A DNA stretch of 64,000 nucleotides from Kushneria phyllosphaerae (GTDB lineage: Bacteria; Pseudomonadota; Gammaproteobacteria; Pseudomonadales; Halomonadaceae). Where the stretch lies: NCBI RefSeq assembly GCF_900312995.1, contig NZ_ONZI01000001.1:248001-312000 (forward strand), given 5' to 3'. Below the pieces are notes generated by a model that made no database searches, was not told where the DNA came from, and was given only the letters and a program-made list of their open reading frames with translations. This document shows, in pieces, positions 33,833 to 43,936 of the stretch (its first letter is position 1; every line of letters starts with the position of its first letter). The position numbers and the translations under genes are program-made.

Positions 33833-34678
33833 TTGACGACAGGCAAAAAGGTGGAACGCGACGTTGACTGCTGGCTGACCGACATGGACGGCGTGCTGAT
33901 CCATGAAAACAAGGCCATTCCCGGTGCCGCCGAGTTGATCAACCAGTGGCGCGACAAAAACAAACCCTTTCTGGTGCTCACCAACAACTCTACCTACACG
34001 CCCCGGGATCTGAGTGCACGACTGGCGCGCAGCGGTATCGATGTCCCGGAAGACAGACTCTGGACCTCGGCGTTGGCCACTGCTGCCTTTCTCAAGGACC
34101 AATCCCCTGGCGGGTCGGCCTTCGTGATTGGCGAGGCAGGGCTGACCACCGCCATGCACGAGGCGGGCTTTATCATGACCGATGCTGACCCGGACTATGT
34201 CGTACTGGGTGAGACCCGTACCTACTCGTTTGAGGCGATCACGCGCGCCATTCGCCTGATCAACGGCGGTGCCCGCTTTATCGCCACCAACCCGGACGTC
34301 ACCAGTCCCAGTGCCGAAGGTGTCCTGCCGGCCACCGGTGCCGTGGCAGCCCTGATCACCAGTGCCACCAAGCGTGATCCCTACGTAGTGGGAAAACCCA
34401 ACCCGATGATGTTTCGCTCCGCGCTCAACAAGGTCGGCGCGCACTCCATGCGTACCGGCATGATCGGCGATCGCATGGATACTGATGTGGTGGCAGGGAT
34501 CGAAGCGGGGCTTCACACCGTTCTGGTACTGACCGGCATTGCCGACCGCTCCGAGGTCGAGCGCTACCCGTTTCGTCCCAAGGAAATTCTCGATTCGGTG
34601 GCAGATCTGCTGGAGGATGATCAACAGTCGAAGAATGCGAAAAGAAAGGAGGACAAGGGCTCGGACGCTTCAGCATGA
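33833..34678 (+). CDS. HAD-IIA family hydrolase (NagD-like sugar/nucleotide phosphatase)
   Basis: A HAD phosphatase of the NagD class. Catalytic motif I is WLTDMDGVLIHEN (DxDG), motif II LTNNSTYTPRDLS, the cap gives TNPDVTSPSAEGVLPATGA, and motif IV/III is VGKPNPMMF with IGDRMDTDVVAGIEAG. It should dephosphorylate a phosphosugar or nucleoside monophosphate in the cytoplasm. GGGGGA precedes the TTG at 33833 (281 residues), better placed than for the ATG at 33797 (293 residues). The C-terminal tail is Lys/Asp/Ser rich and probably disordered. Confidence 0.85.
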   Translation: MTTGKKVERDVDCWLTDMDGVLIHENKAIPGAAELINQWRDKNKPFLVLTNNSTYTPRDLSARLARSGIDVPEDRLWTSALATAAFLKDQSPGGSAFVIGEAGLTTAMHEAGFIMTDADPDYVVLGETRTYSFEAITRAIRLINGGARFIATNPDVTSPSAEGVLPATGAVAALITSATKRDPYVVGKPNPMMFRSALNKVGAHSMRTGMIGDRMDTDVVAGIEAGLHTVLVLTGIADRSEVERYPFRPKEILDSVADLLEDDQQSKNAKRKEDKGSDASA

Positions 34679-34966
34679 TGGCGTCCCAGGTGAACGCCGC
34701 TTTCGAGGAGCGTCTTGTCCAAAAAGGACGCTCCCGAAAGCCAACATGACATTTCGAACAACAATTACGCGCCAAATACCGTGAGAGAGAAGCAAAAATA
34801 ATTCATGACAATTAATTTTCAAACACTTGTTCAAGCAAACAGGCACTAAAATACAATTCTCACTTTATAGTTACGCTTTATAACAATCACAAACCCATAT
34901 CCGCATATTTTTATACAAGCATTGGCATTAAGGTGGAGCTAAATTTCTGCTCTGCGATCAATATCC
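34679..34966. other. AT-rich intergenic region upstream of the acyltransferase
   Basis: 288 bp, very AT-rich from 34780 to 34940 with several TATAAT-like strings. It likely contains the acyltransferase promoter. No gene or exact repeat is seen. Confidence 0.5.
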
Positions 34967-36043
34967 ATGACCAAGACAATCGGAATATATGGTGGCCAGC
35001 GCATTGCCTGGATCGATGCGGCCAAGGGCGCCTGCATCTTTATGGTCGTGCTATGGCATACCACCATTTTTTCCTATGCCCAGATCGACTTTGGCGGGCT
35101 TCCACTTGATAGCTGGTGGACTGGCGCCCTGACGGCCTTCAAGCCGCTGCGCATGCCGCTGTTCTTTTTGATCTCCGGCTTTCTTGCCCATTCAGCCATT
35201 ACCCGCAAAAGCTGGCAGGAGACCTTCAAGTCCCGCGTGGCTACCCTGTTCTGGCTCTATCTGCTGTGGATGGCCATCAACTGGGTCATCATTTCGTTGA
35301 TGCGCACCAAGATTCCAGGCGCTGCCGAGATCATCCCGGGCGAGGCCTACACGCTCAACATCATTGAATTCGTGCGTGGCGTATTTCTGGCCGACAGCGG
35401 CATCTGGTATCTCTATGCGCTGGTGCTCTACTTCGTGATCTGCAAGACCTTCAATCGGGTCGCCATTCCGCTTTTGATCGTACTGGCCCTGCTGCAGATC
35501 TTTTCCGAGCACATTACTGATGTCTGGAACTTCAAGAAGCTGCTGGACTACGGCATCTTCTACGCCATGGGCTGCTTTGGCCGGGACCGGATTGCACACG
35601 TCTATGCCGAATTCAGTGCCAAACGCTGGGTACTGGTGGGCGCAGGGCTGCTCGCTTCGATGGCTGTAGCACGCCAGCTGGATATTTTTTACCTGCCGGT
35701 CACTCAACTTGTTCTCTCCTGTCTGATGGTCTCCTTTGCCATCGATACCCTCGCGTTGATTCTTCGTTTCTGGCAGATGAGGGCCTTGCAGGCACTGGGC
35801 AAAAGGACCCTGCCGGTGTACGTCATTCATATGCTGCTGGTGCACCCTCTGACGCTCTTGATGGTCGATGTCGAACTCAGCGGCTCGGTAGGTCAAATGA
35901 TCGCCGTCGCCCTGCCCATCGTCATTGCCACGGTCGTCTGTGCCGGCTGTCTGCTGGTGCGCTACCTGCTGGACCATGGCCCGGGCCGCGCGCTGTTTGA
36001 TTTCCCTGCGCTGCGAAACCGCCCGGTGGCACAGGGCGCCTGA
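34967..36043 (+). CDS. Membrane acyltransferase (acyltransferase_3 / OpgC-like)
   Basis: A 358-residue polytopic acyltransferase with about ten transmembrane helices. The first helix carries IDAAKGACIFMVVLWHTTIF, with the catalytic-type His; MPLFFLISGFLAH follows in helix 2, and GIWYLYALVLYFVICKTF in the middle. Such enzymes O-acylate cell-surface glycans or periplasmic glucans. It lies close to a GT9 gene, which suggests envelope polysaccharide work. The C-terminal 20 residues are a basic cytoplasmic tail. The substrate is unknown. Confidence 0.85.
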   Translation: MTKTIGIYGGQRIAWIDAAKGACIFMVVLWHTTIFSYAQIDFGGLPLDSWWTGALTAFKPLRMPLFFLISGFLAHSAITRKSWQETFKSRVATLFWLYLLWMAINWVIISLMRTKIPGAAEIIPGEAYTLNIIEFVRGVFLADSGIWYLYALVLYFVICKTFNRVAIPLLIVLALLQIFSEHITDVWNFKKLLDYGIFYAMGCFGRDRIAHVYAEFSAKRWVLVGAGLLASMAVARQLDIFYLPVTQLVLSCLMVSFAIDTLALILRFWQMRALQALGKRTLPVYVIHMLLVHPLTLLMVDVELSGSVGQMIAVALPIVIATVVCAGCLLVRYLLDHGPGRALFDFPALRNRPVAQGA

Positions 36044-36192
36044 TCGTCACAAGCCATGCCGTCTGATGAGCCCCCGGGTACCTCCGGCGGGCGCATTCGA
36101 TTTTATAGACGCTCAACGCTCATTTTCTGCGGTTGCCATGCAGGAATTCGAAGCAGATGCTGTGAGCATTCCTGACTTTCGGAGAATCTCCC

Positions 36193-36891
36193 ATGCTGAC
36201 CCTTCGTCCTGGCAGTGAGCGCGGCCATGCCAACCATGGCTGGCTCGAGAGCTATCACTCCTTCTCCTTTGCCGGCTATGTCGACCCGAATCATGTCCAG
36301 TTCGGCCCCCTGCGAGTGATCAATGAGGACCGTGTCGCCCCCGGTGGCGGCTTCGGTCAGCATGGCCATCGCGACATGGAGATCTTCTCCTACGTGCTTT
36401 CAGGCGAGCTGGCGCACCGCGACACGCTGGGCAACGGCTCCAGTATTGGCCCGGGGCGTGTGCAATTGATGAGCACCGGTACCGGTGTCGAGCACAGCGA
36501 GTTCAATCACTCCGGCCAGGCGCCGGTGCACTTTCTGCAGATCTGGCTTTTCCCGCGCGAAACGGGATTGGCGCCGCGCTACAGCGAGGCAGATTTTCCA
36601 CCTGAGTCAAAGCGTGACCAGCTGCGTCTGATCATCTCCCCGGATGGCCGCAACGGATCACTACGTCTTGAACAGGACACCTTCATTTACGCCACGCTTT
36701 TGAACGGGGACACCGCCCTCACCCACGCGCTGGCGCCGGGCCGACGCGCCTACGTGCACCTCATTCGCGGCACGCTCAAGGTCAACGGCAAGTCGCTTGA
36801 AGGCGGTGATGCCCTGATGCTGGAAGAAGAAGCGCAGATTGAGCTGGCCGATGGCCGTGACGCCGAAGCACTGGTCTTTGATCTGCCCTGA
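36193..36891 (+). CDS. Pirin family protein (YhaK-like)
   Basis: A 232-residue bicupin of the pirin family. The N-terminal cupin has the metal-binding FGQHGHRDMEIFSYVLSGEL and later SEFNHS; the conserved family segment LMSTGTGVEHSEFNH is present. The C-terminal cupin is degenerate. Known roles include quercetin dioxygenase activity and redox sensing; which applies is not evident. GGAGAATCTCCC precedes ATG 36193. Confidence 0.9.
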   Translation: MLTLRPGSERGHANHGWLESYHSFSFAGYVDPNHVQFGPLRVINEDRVAPGGGFGQHGHRDMEIFSYVLSGELAHRDTLGNGSSIGPGRVQLMSTGTGVEHSEFNHSGQAPVHFLQIWLFPRETGLAPRYSEADFPPESKRDQLRLIISPDGRNGSLRLEQDTFIYATLLNGDTALTHALAPGRRAYVHLIRGTLKVNGKSLEGGDALMLEEEAQIELADGRDAEALVFDLP

Positions 36892-36972
36892 ACCGTCCGT
36901 CCAACTTGAATCGACAAAGGGCCTCGTTGTGTTCGATGATCACACCAGATCACTGTCCACAGCGAGGCCACC

Positions 36973-37923
36973 ATGTCCTTACCGAACCAGCCGTCCTCCG
37001 GGTCGGCCACCGTCTATAACTATGGCTCGATCAACATCGACCATGTCTACCGCGTACCGCATCTGGTACGCCCGGGCGAGACCCTCTCCAGCACCGACTA
37101 TCAGGTCGTGCTGGGCGGCAAGGGCGCCAACCAGACCATTGCGCTGGCACGCGCCGGCGGGCAGGTAAGCCACTGGGGGCAGCTCGGCCGTGCCGATGAG
37201 TGGGCGCTGAAGACATTAAAAGACGCCGGCGCCGACATCAATGACGTGGCAGTGCTTGAGGGCTCAAGCGGCCATACGGTGATTCAGGTCGATGACGAAG
37301 GTGAAAACGCCATCGTGCTGTTTGGGGGCACCAACCAGAGCTTCACGCCCGAGCGCATCGATGAGCTGCTGGCCGGCGCCGACAGCGAGGGCTGGCTGCT
37401 GCTTCAAAACGAATGCAATGACATTGCAGACGTTATCCGCCAGGCGCTGGATCAGGGATTGAAGGTCGCCTTCAATCCGGCACCGATGACGCCGGCCATT
37501 CGCGAACTGCCTTTGAAGGATCTCTCGCTGCTGTTCGTCAACCGAGGTGAAGCCGCTGCGCTGGTGGACATCGACGAGCAAAGCGATGCCGACGCCCTGA
37601 TCGAGGCGCTGCAAACGGCACTACCGGGCGTCAATATCGTGCTGACCCTTGGGTCCGAAGGCGCCTGGCGGATCAATGGCGAGCGCAATGAGCCCCTCTA
37701 TCAACCGGCACGCCCGGTCCAGGCCGTCGACACCACCGGTGCCGGGGATACGTTTATTGGTTACTACATGGCCGCCCTGCAGGCGGGCTGTGACGCCTCC
37801 ACCTGTCTGGAACGGGCCACCGCTGCCGCCGCACTGGCCGTACAGCGCCCAGGCGCTGCCACCGGAATCCCGACCGTGGACGAGGTCGAAACCTTTTTGC
37901 AGATTGCAGGCCGGCCGGAGTAG
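36973..37923 (+). CDS. rbsK: Ribokinase (PfkB family)
   Basis: A 316-residue PfkB sugar kinase. The substrate-binding opening is VVLGGKGANQTIALARAGG; the C-terminal ATP/catalytic motif is VDTTGAGDTFIGYY, with the base Asp. It phosphorylates ribose (to ribose-5-phosphate) or a close analogue. The N-terminal hexapeptide of 15-20 residues before YNYGSINIDHVYRVP is slightly longer than usual. No ribose transporter lies beside it, so another substrate is possible. A strong terminator follows. Confidence 0.85.
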   Translation: MSLPNQPSSGSATVYNYGSINIDHVYRVPHLVRPGETLSSTDYQVVLGGKGANQTIALARAGGQVSHWGQLGRADEWALKTLKDAGADINDVAVLEGSSGHTVIQVDDEGENAIVLFGGTNQSFTPERIDELLAGADSEGWLLLQNECNDIADVIRQALDQGLKVAFNPAPMTPAIRELPLKDLSLLFVNRGEAAALVDIDEQSDADALIEALQTALPGVNIVLTLGSEGAWRINGERNEPLYQPARPVQAVDTTGAGDTFIGYYMAALQAGCDASTCLERATAAAALAVQRPGAATGIPTVDEVETFLQIAGRPE

Positions 37924-37970
37924 CGCAGGCGTCACCGCTGCTTTTGAGGCATCAGGACTGTCAATGCATC

Positions 37971-38004
37971 AAAAAAGGCCCCGCCATTGGCGGGGCCTTT
38001 TGTT
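37971..38004. terminator. Bidirectional terminator between ribokinase and gabT
   Basis: GGCCCCGCC-(ATTG)-GGCGGGGCC stem with an A-tract upstream and TTTTGTTT downstream. Convergent genes on either side can both use it. Confidence 0.92.
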
Positions 38005-38036
38005 TCAGACGCGAGGGTCACAGGCGCATAAGCTGC

Positions 38037-39314
38037 TTATGACTGACCGCTCATTTCCCTGAGCATGGACTCGATCAGGTCCATTCCCTCGTTGAGCACG
38101 TCATCGCTGATGGTGACCGGCATCAAAAAGCGGATCGTGTTGCCATAGATACCGCAGGAAAGCAGGATCAGGCCGCGCTCGCGCGCCGTTTTGCAGAGCT
38201 TGCCGGCCAGTTCGGTATTCGGCTCGCCCTGGCCGTCGACCAGATCAAACGCGGCCATGGCCCCCAGATGACGCGAGTTGCGCACGCAGTCAAACGAGCG
38301 CTCCAGCTGCTGGAAGCGTTCGCCCAGCTTCTCGCCCAGCGCCTGGCTCTTCTCGAGAATGTTTTCTTCCTCGAACACTTCAAGTACCGCCAGTACTGCC
38401 GCACAGGAGACCGGGCTGCCGGTATAGGTGCCGCCCAGCGAGTTGCCACCCGAGGCATCCATGACGCTGTCGGTACCGACCACGGCAGAGATCGGCATGC
38501 CGTCGGCCATGCTCTTGGCCATGGTCATGATGTCGGGTTCAACGCCGGTATGCTCGATGGCAAACATCTTGCCGGTACGACCGAAGCCGGACTGAACCTC
38601 GTCGACGATCAGCAAAATGCCGTGCTCGTCACAGATCTCGCGCAGCGCCTTCATGAAGCTCGGTGAGGCGGCGTGAAAGCCCCCTTCGCCCAGCACCGGC
38701 TCGATGACAATCGCGGCGGTATCCTTCGGGTTGGCGTCGGTCTTGAAGGTCATCTTCAGCCCGCGCAGGGCGTCTTCTTCGCTCACGCCGATCGATTCGA
38801 CCGGATAGGGCGCGCGATAGACCTGGCCCGGCATGGGGCCGAAGTCGGTGCGATACGGCGCGACCTTGCCGTTCATGGCCATGGTCATGAAGGTACGGCC
38901 GTGATAGCCGCCAGCGAAGCAGACCACCCCGGAGCGACCGGTGGCGGCACGTGCTATCTTGACGGCGTTCTCCAGCGCTTCTGCCCCGGAGTTGGCCAGC
39001 ATCACCTTGGCATGCCCGCGCACCGGTGTAATGTGACTGAGCTTTTCAGCCACCTTCACATAGCCTTCATAGGGCATGACGGTCTGGCAGGTGTGCATGA
39101 CCTTGTCGAGCTGCGCCTTGACCGCCTCAACCACCTTCGGATGGCGGTGACCGATATTGAGCACGCCGATACCACCGGCAAAATCGATAAAGCGCTTGCC
39201 ATCAGCGTCCCACAGCTCGGCATTTTCGGCACGCTCGGCAAAATGCCCGTCCGCGCTTGCCGCGCCATTGGCCACATAGCGCTTTTTCAGCTCGTTCAGT
39301 TCGTTATTGTTCAT
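38037..39314 (-). CDS. gabT: 4-aminobutyrate aminotransferase
   Basis: A 425-residue class III PLP aminotransferase. The PLP-pocket motif is LLIVDEVQSGFGRTGKMFA; the internal-aldimine Lys lies in MAKSMADGMPISAVVG; NSGAEALENAVKIAR and FAGGYHGRTFMTMAMNG are also typical. It converts GABA plus 2-oxoglutarate to succinic semialdehyde plus glutamate. The ATG at 39314 is preceded by AGGAG seven bases away. It is last in a permease-gabD-gabT unit, 26 bp after gabD. Confidence 0.94.
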   Translation of the reverse strand: MNNNELNELKKRYVANGAASADGHFAERAENAELWDADGKRFIDFAGGIGVLNIGHRHPKVVEAVKAQLDKVMHTCQTVMPYEGYVKVAEKLSHITPVRGHAKVMLANSGAEALENAVKIARAATGRSGVVCFAGGYHGRTFMTMAMNGKVAPYRTDFGPMPGQVYRAPYPVESIGVSEEDALRGLKMTFKTDANPKDTAAIVIEPVLGEGGFHAASPSFMKALREICDEHGILLIVDEVQSGFGRTGKMFAIEHTGVEPDIMTMAKSMADGMPISAVVGTDSVMDASGGNSLGGTYTGSPVSCAAVLAVLEVFEEENILEKSQALGEKLGERFQQLERSFDCVRNSRHLGAMAAFDLVDGQGEPNTELAGKLCKTARERGLILLSCGIYGNTIRFLMPVTISDDVLNEGMDLIESMLREMSGQS

Positions 39315-39340
39315 CCGCAATCTCCTTTGATGTGCAGCAA

Positions 39341-40789
39341 TTACAGCCCGCCAAGACAGACATACTTGAGCTCGGTAAACTCCTCCAGTCCGTGGTGCGA
39401 ACCCTCTCGACCCAGTCCTGACTCCTTGATCCCGCCAAAGGGCGCCAGCTCGGTCGACAACAACCCTTCATTGACGGCTACCATGCCGTACTCCAGCGCC
39501 TCCATGACGTGCCAGATGCGCTTGTAGTCGCGGGCATAGAAATAGGCCGCCAGGCCAAAGGGCGTATCGTTGGCCATCGCAATGGCCTGATCATCCTGGT
39601 CGAAACGAAATACCGCCGCCAATGGACCGAAGGTCTCTTCACGGGCCACGGCCATGTCAGGGGTCACGTCGGCCAGCACGGTCGGTGTGTAAAACGAATG
39701 TCCCAGCGCGTGTGCTTCTCCACCTTCCACCAGTCGAGCACCCTTGTCGAGCGCATCGCTGACATGGGCACTGACCTTGTCGACCGCCGCCTGATTGATC
39801 AGCGGTCCAATGATCGTGCCCTCTTCCATGCCGTTGCCAACCTTGAGCTCCCGCACGCGAGCGGCGAGCTTCTCAACGAAGGCGTCGTAAATACCGGACT
39901 GCACCAGAAAGCGGTTGGTACATACGCAGGTCTGGCCGGCGTTGCGGTATTTGGAAGCAATCGCCCCTTCAACGGCGGCGTCGAGATCAGCGTCATCAAA
40001 GACGATAAAGGGGGCATTGCCGCCCAGTTCCATCGCCGTTTTCTTGACTGTCGAGGCACACTGCGCCAGCAGCTTCTTGCCCACAGGTGTGGAACCTGTA
40101 AACGACACCTTGCGCACGCGCGGGTCGGTGGTCAGCACTTCGCCGACGGCCACAGGGCTTTTGGCCGTGACCACGTTGATGGCCCCTTGCGGAATGCCGG
40201 CCTCCAGCGCCAGCGCGGCCAGCGCCAGCGCGGTCAGCGGCGTGGCTTCGGCCGGCTTGATCACGACCGTGCAGCCGGCGGCCAGCGCCGGGGCACACTT
40301 GCGGGTGATCATCGCCAGCGGGAAGTTCCAGGGCGTGATGGCCGCCACCACACCGATCGGCTCGCGCATGACCAGAATACGCTTGTCCGCACCGTGTCCC
40401 GGCAGGGTTTCACCAGCGATGCGCTTGGCTTCTTCGGCGTAAAACTCGATGAACGAGGCGCCGTAGCCGACCTCCCCGCGTGATTCCGCCAGCGGCTTGC
40501 CCTGTTCCAGCGTCATCAGACGTGCCAGCTTGTCGGTGTTTTCAACCACCAGATCAAACCAGCGGCGCAGCAGCCGCGAGCGCTCCTTGGCCGGCACCTT
40601 TCGCCAATCAGCCAGTGCCGTCTCGGCAGCAGCGATGGCGTCACGCGTCTCTTCGGCGCCAAGGTCGGCCACGTTGGCGACCAGTTCCCCGGTGGCCGGA
40701 TTATTGACCGCAAACTGCCGGTCGCCCTCAACCCAGTATCCGCCGATCAGGGCAGCGGCGCGCTGGCTTTTGAATTCAATATCCTGCAT
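39341..40789 (-). CDS. gabD: Succinate-semialdehyde dehydrogenase (NADP+)
   Basis: A 482-residue aldehyde dehydrogenase. Visible: [20 protein letters not shown], the catalytic Glu in [15 protein letters not shown], the catalytic Cys in [16 protein letters not shown], and a C-terminus with [19 protein letters not shown]. It oxidises succinic semialdehyde to succinate, the step after GabT, whose gene follows on the same strand. The ATG at 40789 has only a weak ribosome-binding site; TTG at 40798 is also in frame. Confidence 0.94.
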   Translation of the reverse strand: MQDIEFKSQRAAALIGGYWVEGDRQFAVNNPATGELVANVADLGAEETRDAIAAAETALADWRKVPAKERSRLLRRWFDLVVENTDKLARLMTLEQGKPLAESRGEVGYGASFIEFYAEEAKRIAGETLPGHGADKRILVMREPIGVVAAITPWNFPLAMITRKCAPALAAGCTVVIKPAEATPLTALALAALALEAGIPQGAINVVTAKSPVAVGEVLTTDPRVRKVSFTGSTPVGKKLLAQCASTVKKTAMELGGNAPFIVFDDADLDAAVEGAIASKYRNAGQTCVCTNRFLVQSGIYDAFVEKLAARVRELKVGNGMEEGTIIGPLINQAAVDKVSAHVSDALDKGARLVEGGEAHALGHSFYTPTVLADVTPDMAVAREETFGPLAAVFRFDQDDQAIAMANDTPFGLAAYFYARDYKRIWHVMEALEYGMVAVNEGLLSTELAPFGGIKESGLGREGSHHGLEEFTELKYVCLGGL

Positions 40790-40816
40790 ATCAATCAATC
40801 CCGTGTGTCGAAGATG

Positions 40817-42238
40817 TCAGCGGTGATAAACGTCCTGCATGACCCGGTCACTGAACGCTCGCCCGTAGCGATTGAGCGCAAAGAGATACATCGCTAGACC
40901 GAGCAGCATCCAGCCCCCGAACACCCCCCACTCGATACCGGTCAGCGCTGACGGGCTCCCCGGCAGATAAAGACAGGCCATGGCCAGTGACAGCAGCACC
41001 GCCAGCGCGCCGACCACCTGACCATTGCCGACCCTGAAGGGGCGGTCCATATCGGGTTCGCGCTTTCGAAGCACCATGAACGACAGCGCCACGAACAGGT
41101 AGGCGATCACGATGCCAAGACCGCCGGCATCCACCAGCCACACCATGGCCGGACGACCCATGAAAGGCGCAATCGTCGACAGCAGGCCGATCATGATGAT
41201 GGCGTTGGTCGGTGTCTTGTACTTCGGATGCAGCTTGCCCAGAAAGGCCGGCAGCATGCCGGAGTGTGCCAGCGCATAGATGGCGCGCGACCCGCCGATA
41301 TAAAACGCATTCCAGCTGGTGATGATGCCCGCGATGCCGGCCAGAACCATCAGCTTGCTGCCCCAGACGCTGCCAACCACCGATGCCATGGCATCCGGTA
41401 CGGACAGCGAGCTGGCCTCAAGCGCCGGCTGATCCAGCATCAGGCTGGTGCCCAGCACAATCAGCGCATACCAGGCCACCGCCATCAGCACCGAGGCAAT
41501 CAGCACCTTGCCAATATCGCGAAACGGCAGGTCGATCTCTTCGGCCGCCTGAGGGATCACGTCAAAACCCACGAACAGAAAGGGCACCATGACCAGTACC
41601 GCCATGATCCCGCCGACAAATCCGCCGCTGGATTCATGGTTAAACAGCGGCGTCATGTTGGCCACTTCACCGGTAAACAGCGCGCCGGTAATGAACATCA
41701 CGCCCACGACCAGAATCAGGCCCGTCACCAGCTTCTGGATCAGCGCCGCCGTGGTGATGCCGACATAGTTGATCGCCATCATGACCAGCGAACCAATGAC
41801 CCCGACGGCCACCCAGCTGGCCTTGACGTCCCAGCCGGCCACGGTCCAGAGATGCCCCACGTCATAGCCGGGGACAAGCTGCTCGACCACGGTGGGCAGC
41901 GCGACGGCTTCAAACGACACGACGCTCACATAGCCCAGCACGATGCTCCAGGTGCAGATGAAGGAGGCAAAATGACCGAGCGCGCGATAGCTGTAGACGT
42001 GCTCACCGCCCACCTTGGGCATGGCCGAGGCCAGTTCAGCGTAGGTCAGTCCCACCAGCAGGACCGCGATACCGCCGATGATGAAGGCAATGATCGCCCC
42101 CACACTGCCGGCATCGAGAATCGCCCCGCCGGTCAACACGATCCAGCCCCAGCCGATCATGGCGCCGAAGGCGAGTGCCAATACGTCGGTGCGTGCCAGG
42201 ACACGCACCAGTTCGCGTGGTTTGGTTGTGCTCTGCAT
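40817..42238 (-). CDS. APC-superfamily amino acid permease (probable GABA/polyamine-related uptake)
   Basis: A 473-residue, twelve-helix APC permease. The N-terminal motif is LALAFGAMIGWGWIVLTGG, followed by VGLTYAELASAMPKVGGEH and VALSFMVLRKREPDMDRPF near the end. It is the first gene of the GABA catabolic unit, with gabD and gabT 27 and 26 bp downstream, so GABA or a related amine is the probable substrate. It does not closely resemble E. coli GabP, so the substrate is inferred from context. Divergent from the MocR regulator. Confidence 0.85.
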   Translation of the reverse strand: MQSTTKPRELVRVLARTDVLALAFGAMIGWGWIVLTGGAILDAGSVGAIIAFIIGGIAVLLVGLTYAELASAMPKVGGEHVYSYRALGHFASFICTWSIVLGYVSVVSFEAVALPTVVEQLVPGYDVGHLWTVAGWDVKASWVAVGVIGSLVMMAINYVGITTAALIQKLVTGLILVVGVMFITGALFTGEVANMTPLFNHESSGGFVGGIMAVLVMVPFLFVGFDVIPQAAEEIDLPFRDIGKVLIASVLMAVAWYALIVLGTSLMLDQPALEASSLSVPDAMASVVGSVWGSKLMVLAGIAGIITSWNAFYIGGSRAIYALAHSGMLPAFLGKLHPKYKTPTNAIIMIGLLSTIAPFMGRPAMVWLVDAGGLGIVIAYLFVALSFMVLRKREPDMDRPFRVGNGQVVGALAVLLSLAMACLYLPGSPSALTGIEWGVFGGWMLLGLAMYLFALNRYGRAFSDRVMQDVYHR

Positions 42239-42400
42239 AGGATTTATCCGTCATTATTGTGATCTTTCAGGGCCGGGAGGGTGTTATGGCATGTCACGCG
42301 GCATGTTGTGTCTCCCTGCTCACACGCTACCACTGTCCAGGGTCCGGTACGTGAACCACTTGTGTGTTCAGGTAGACCACTGTCTGGCGCCACCGTCATA
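42239..42400. promoter_or_regulatory. gab divergent promoter region with ACCACTGTC direct repeats
   Basis: 162 bp between divergent genes. ACCACTGTC occurs at 42329-42337 and 42376-42384, with a third ACCACT at 42355-42360, all in the same orientation. GabR-type MocR regulators bind two direct repeats, so these are candidate sites. Confidence 0.45.
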
Positions 42401-43876
42401 ATGACCTTCTCTTCCGCCCCTGCCCGGACCCCTGTCATGCAGCGATCTTTAGAGGAGGCCCTGAGCGATATTGAAACGGCCTGGCAGCGTCAGCCCGACC
42501 GGCTGAACAAGCAGGTTCGTCTGGAGCAGGCCCTGACCACGCTGATCGAACAGCAATGGGTCGACGGCCAGCGTCTGCCGCCCCATCGCCAGATCTGCCA
42601 GCGCATTGGCGTGGCACGCAATACCTTGGCCGGCGTCATCGAGCTTTTGCAGTCCCGCCATCTTTTGACCACTCAGCATGGCCGGGGCAGCTGGAGTCTT
42701 CGGCCCGCCGTGTCACCGCCCATGGGTGCGGCCTCGCCGGTCGCCCTGTCACAGCGGGCGCAGCGGATTCTCGCCACCAGCGGGGCCAGCCCGATCCAGA
42801 GTGGGGCCTTCGTACCCGGCATTCCCGATATTGCCCGTTTTCCGATGCGACGCTGGCGCACGCTCTACGCCACCCTGACCGTGCCGCAAAATGCTCTATT
42901 GCTGTCTTATTCAAGCGGCGGGTATGGGCCGTTAAAGCGCGAGATCGCCGATTTTCTGCGCCGCGGCCGCGGTATTGAATGCGCCCTTGAACAGATCATT
43001 ATCACCGATGGCACGCATCACGGTCTGGAGCTTTGCGCCCTCGCGCTGGCCGATCACGGCGACCGAGTGGTCATGGATTCCCCCTGCTACTGGGGGGCAC
43101 GCAATGTCTTTCAGGCGACAGGGCTGGGGATCCATCAGTGTCGCTGGCAGCCCGGAACCGGCTATCGGGATCTGTCATCGGCGCTGCACTCGCCGCGCAT
43201 GCTGTATTTGACCGGGGCCCGCCACTACCCCTTGAGCGTGCCCATGCCGATCGAGGACAAGCGCGCCCTAGTTGAGCAGTTGTCACCGGAGCTTCTCATC
43301 GAGGACGACTACGAGTTCTTTGAGGCCCACCATCGGGGACTACTTTTTTCTCCTGATGACGGCCGCTCCATTCTGGCCGGATCGTTTTCCAAGCTGATGT
43401 TTCCGGGGCTGCGGCTTGGGTATCTGGTCGTTCCGCGCGCCCTGAGCGGCGCCATCAACAGGGTCAGAAGTGAAGTCTTTCGTGAAGGGCGCATGCTGGA
43501 TCAGGCGGTGCTGGCAAGGTTCATGGCCGATGGGGATCTCGACCGCTGGTGTCGGCGCATCAACCGCGAATATCTGCGGCGCCAGCAGACCCTGCATGAC
43601 CTGCTGATTGATCTGCCGGGGGTAATCGATATCTCGCCCCCGGCTGGCACCATCACCCTGTGCGTGACGCTGGCCACCGACATTGATGACGTGCGCCTGA
43701 CGCGTTATCTGCTCAATCAGTACCGCCTGCTGGTCAAGCCGCTCAGCCCGGTCTGCGCTGCCAATGATCCGCGGCGCGGTCTGGTGCTGGGCATCGGTAT
43801 GGTCGAGGGGGACACGCTGGAACGCCTGGGGCGCCAGCTCGCCGAAGGCATTCGCCGGTTTGTTGAGCGCAGCTGA
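42401..43876 (+). CDS. MocR-family (GntR-HTH + aminotransferase) regulator, GabR-like
   Basis: 491 residues from ATG 42401 (a later ATG at 42437 is possible). Residues about 45-115 are a GntR winged helix (LPPHRQICQRIGVARNTLAG). From about 140 on is a fold-type I aminotransferase domain with the PLP lysine in GSFSKLMFPGLRLGYLVVP and EDDYEFFEAHH. Known GabR proteins sense GABA as a PLP adduct and activate gabT/gabD. It is divergent from permease-gabD-gabT, so it very likely controls them. Confidence 0.9.
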   Translation: MTFSSAPARTPVMQRSLEEALSDIETAWQRQPDRLNKQVRLEQALTTLIEQQWVDGQRLPPHRQICQRIGVARNTLAGVIELLQSRHLLTTQHGRGSWSLRPAVSPPMGAASPVALSQRAQRILATSGASPIQSGAFVPGIPDIARFPMRRWRTLYATLTVPQNALLLSYSSGGYGPLKREIADFLRRGRGIECALEQIIITDGTHHGLELCALALADHGDRVVMDSPCYWGARNVFQATGLGIHQCRWQPGTGYRDLSSALHSPRMLYLTGARHYPLSVPMPIEDKRALVEQLSPELLIEDDYEFFEAHHRGLLFSPDDGRSILAGSFSKLMFPGLRLGYLVVPRALSGAINRVRSEVFREGRMLDQAVLARFMADGDLDRWCRRINREYLRRQQTLHDLLIDLPGVIDISPPAGTITLCVTLATDIDDVRLTRYLLNQYRLLVKPLSPVCAANDPRRGLVLGIGMVEGDTLERLGRQLAEGIRRFVERS

Positions 43877-43936
43877 TCAGCCTCTTGTATCACGACACTG
43901 ATCAACAGGGCCGGCCAAACACCACCCCCGCTGGCG

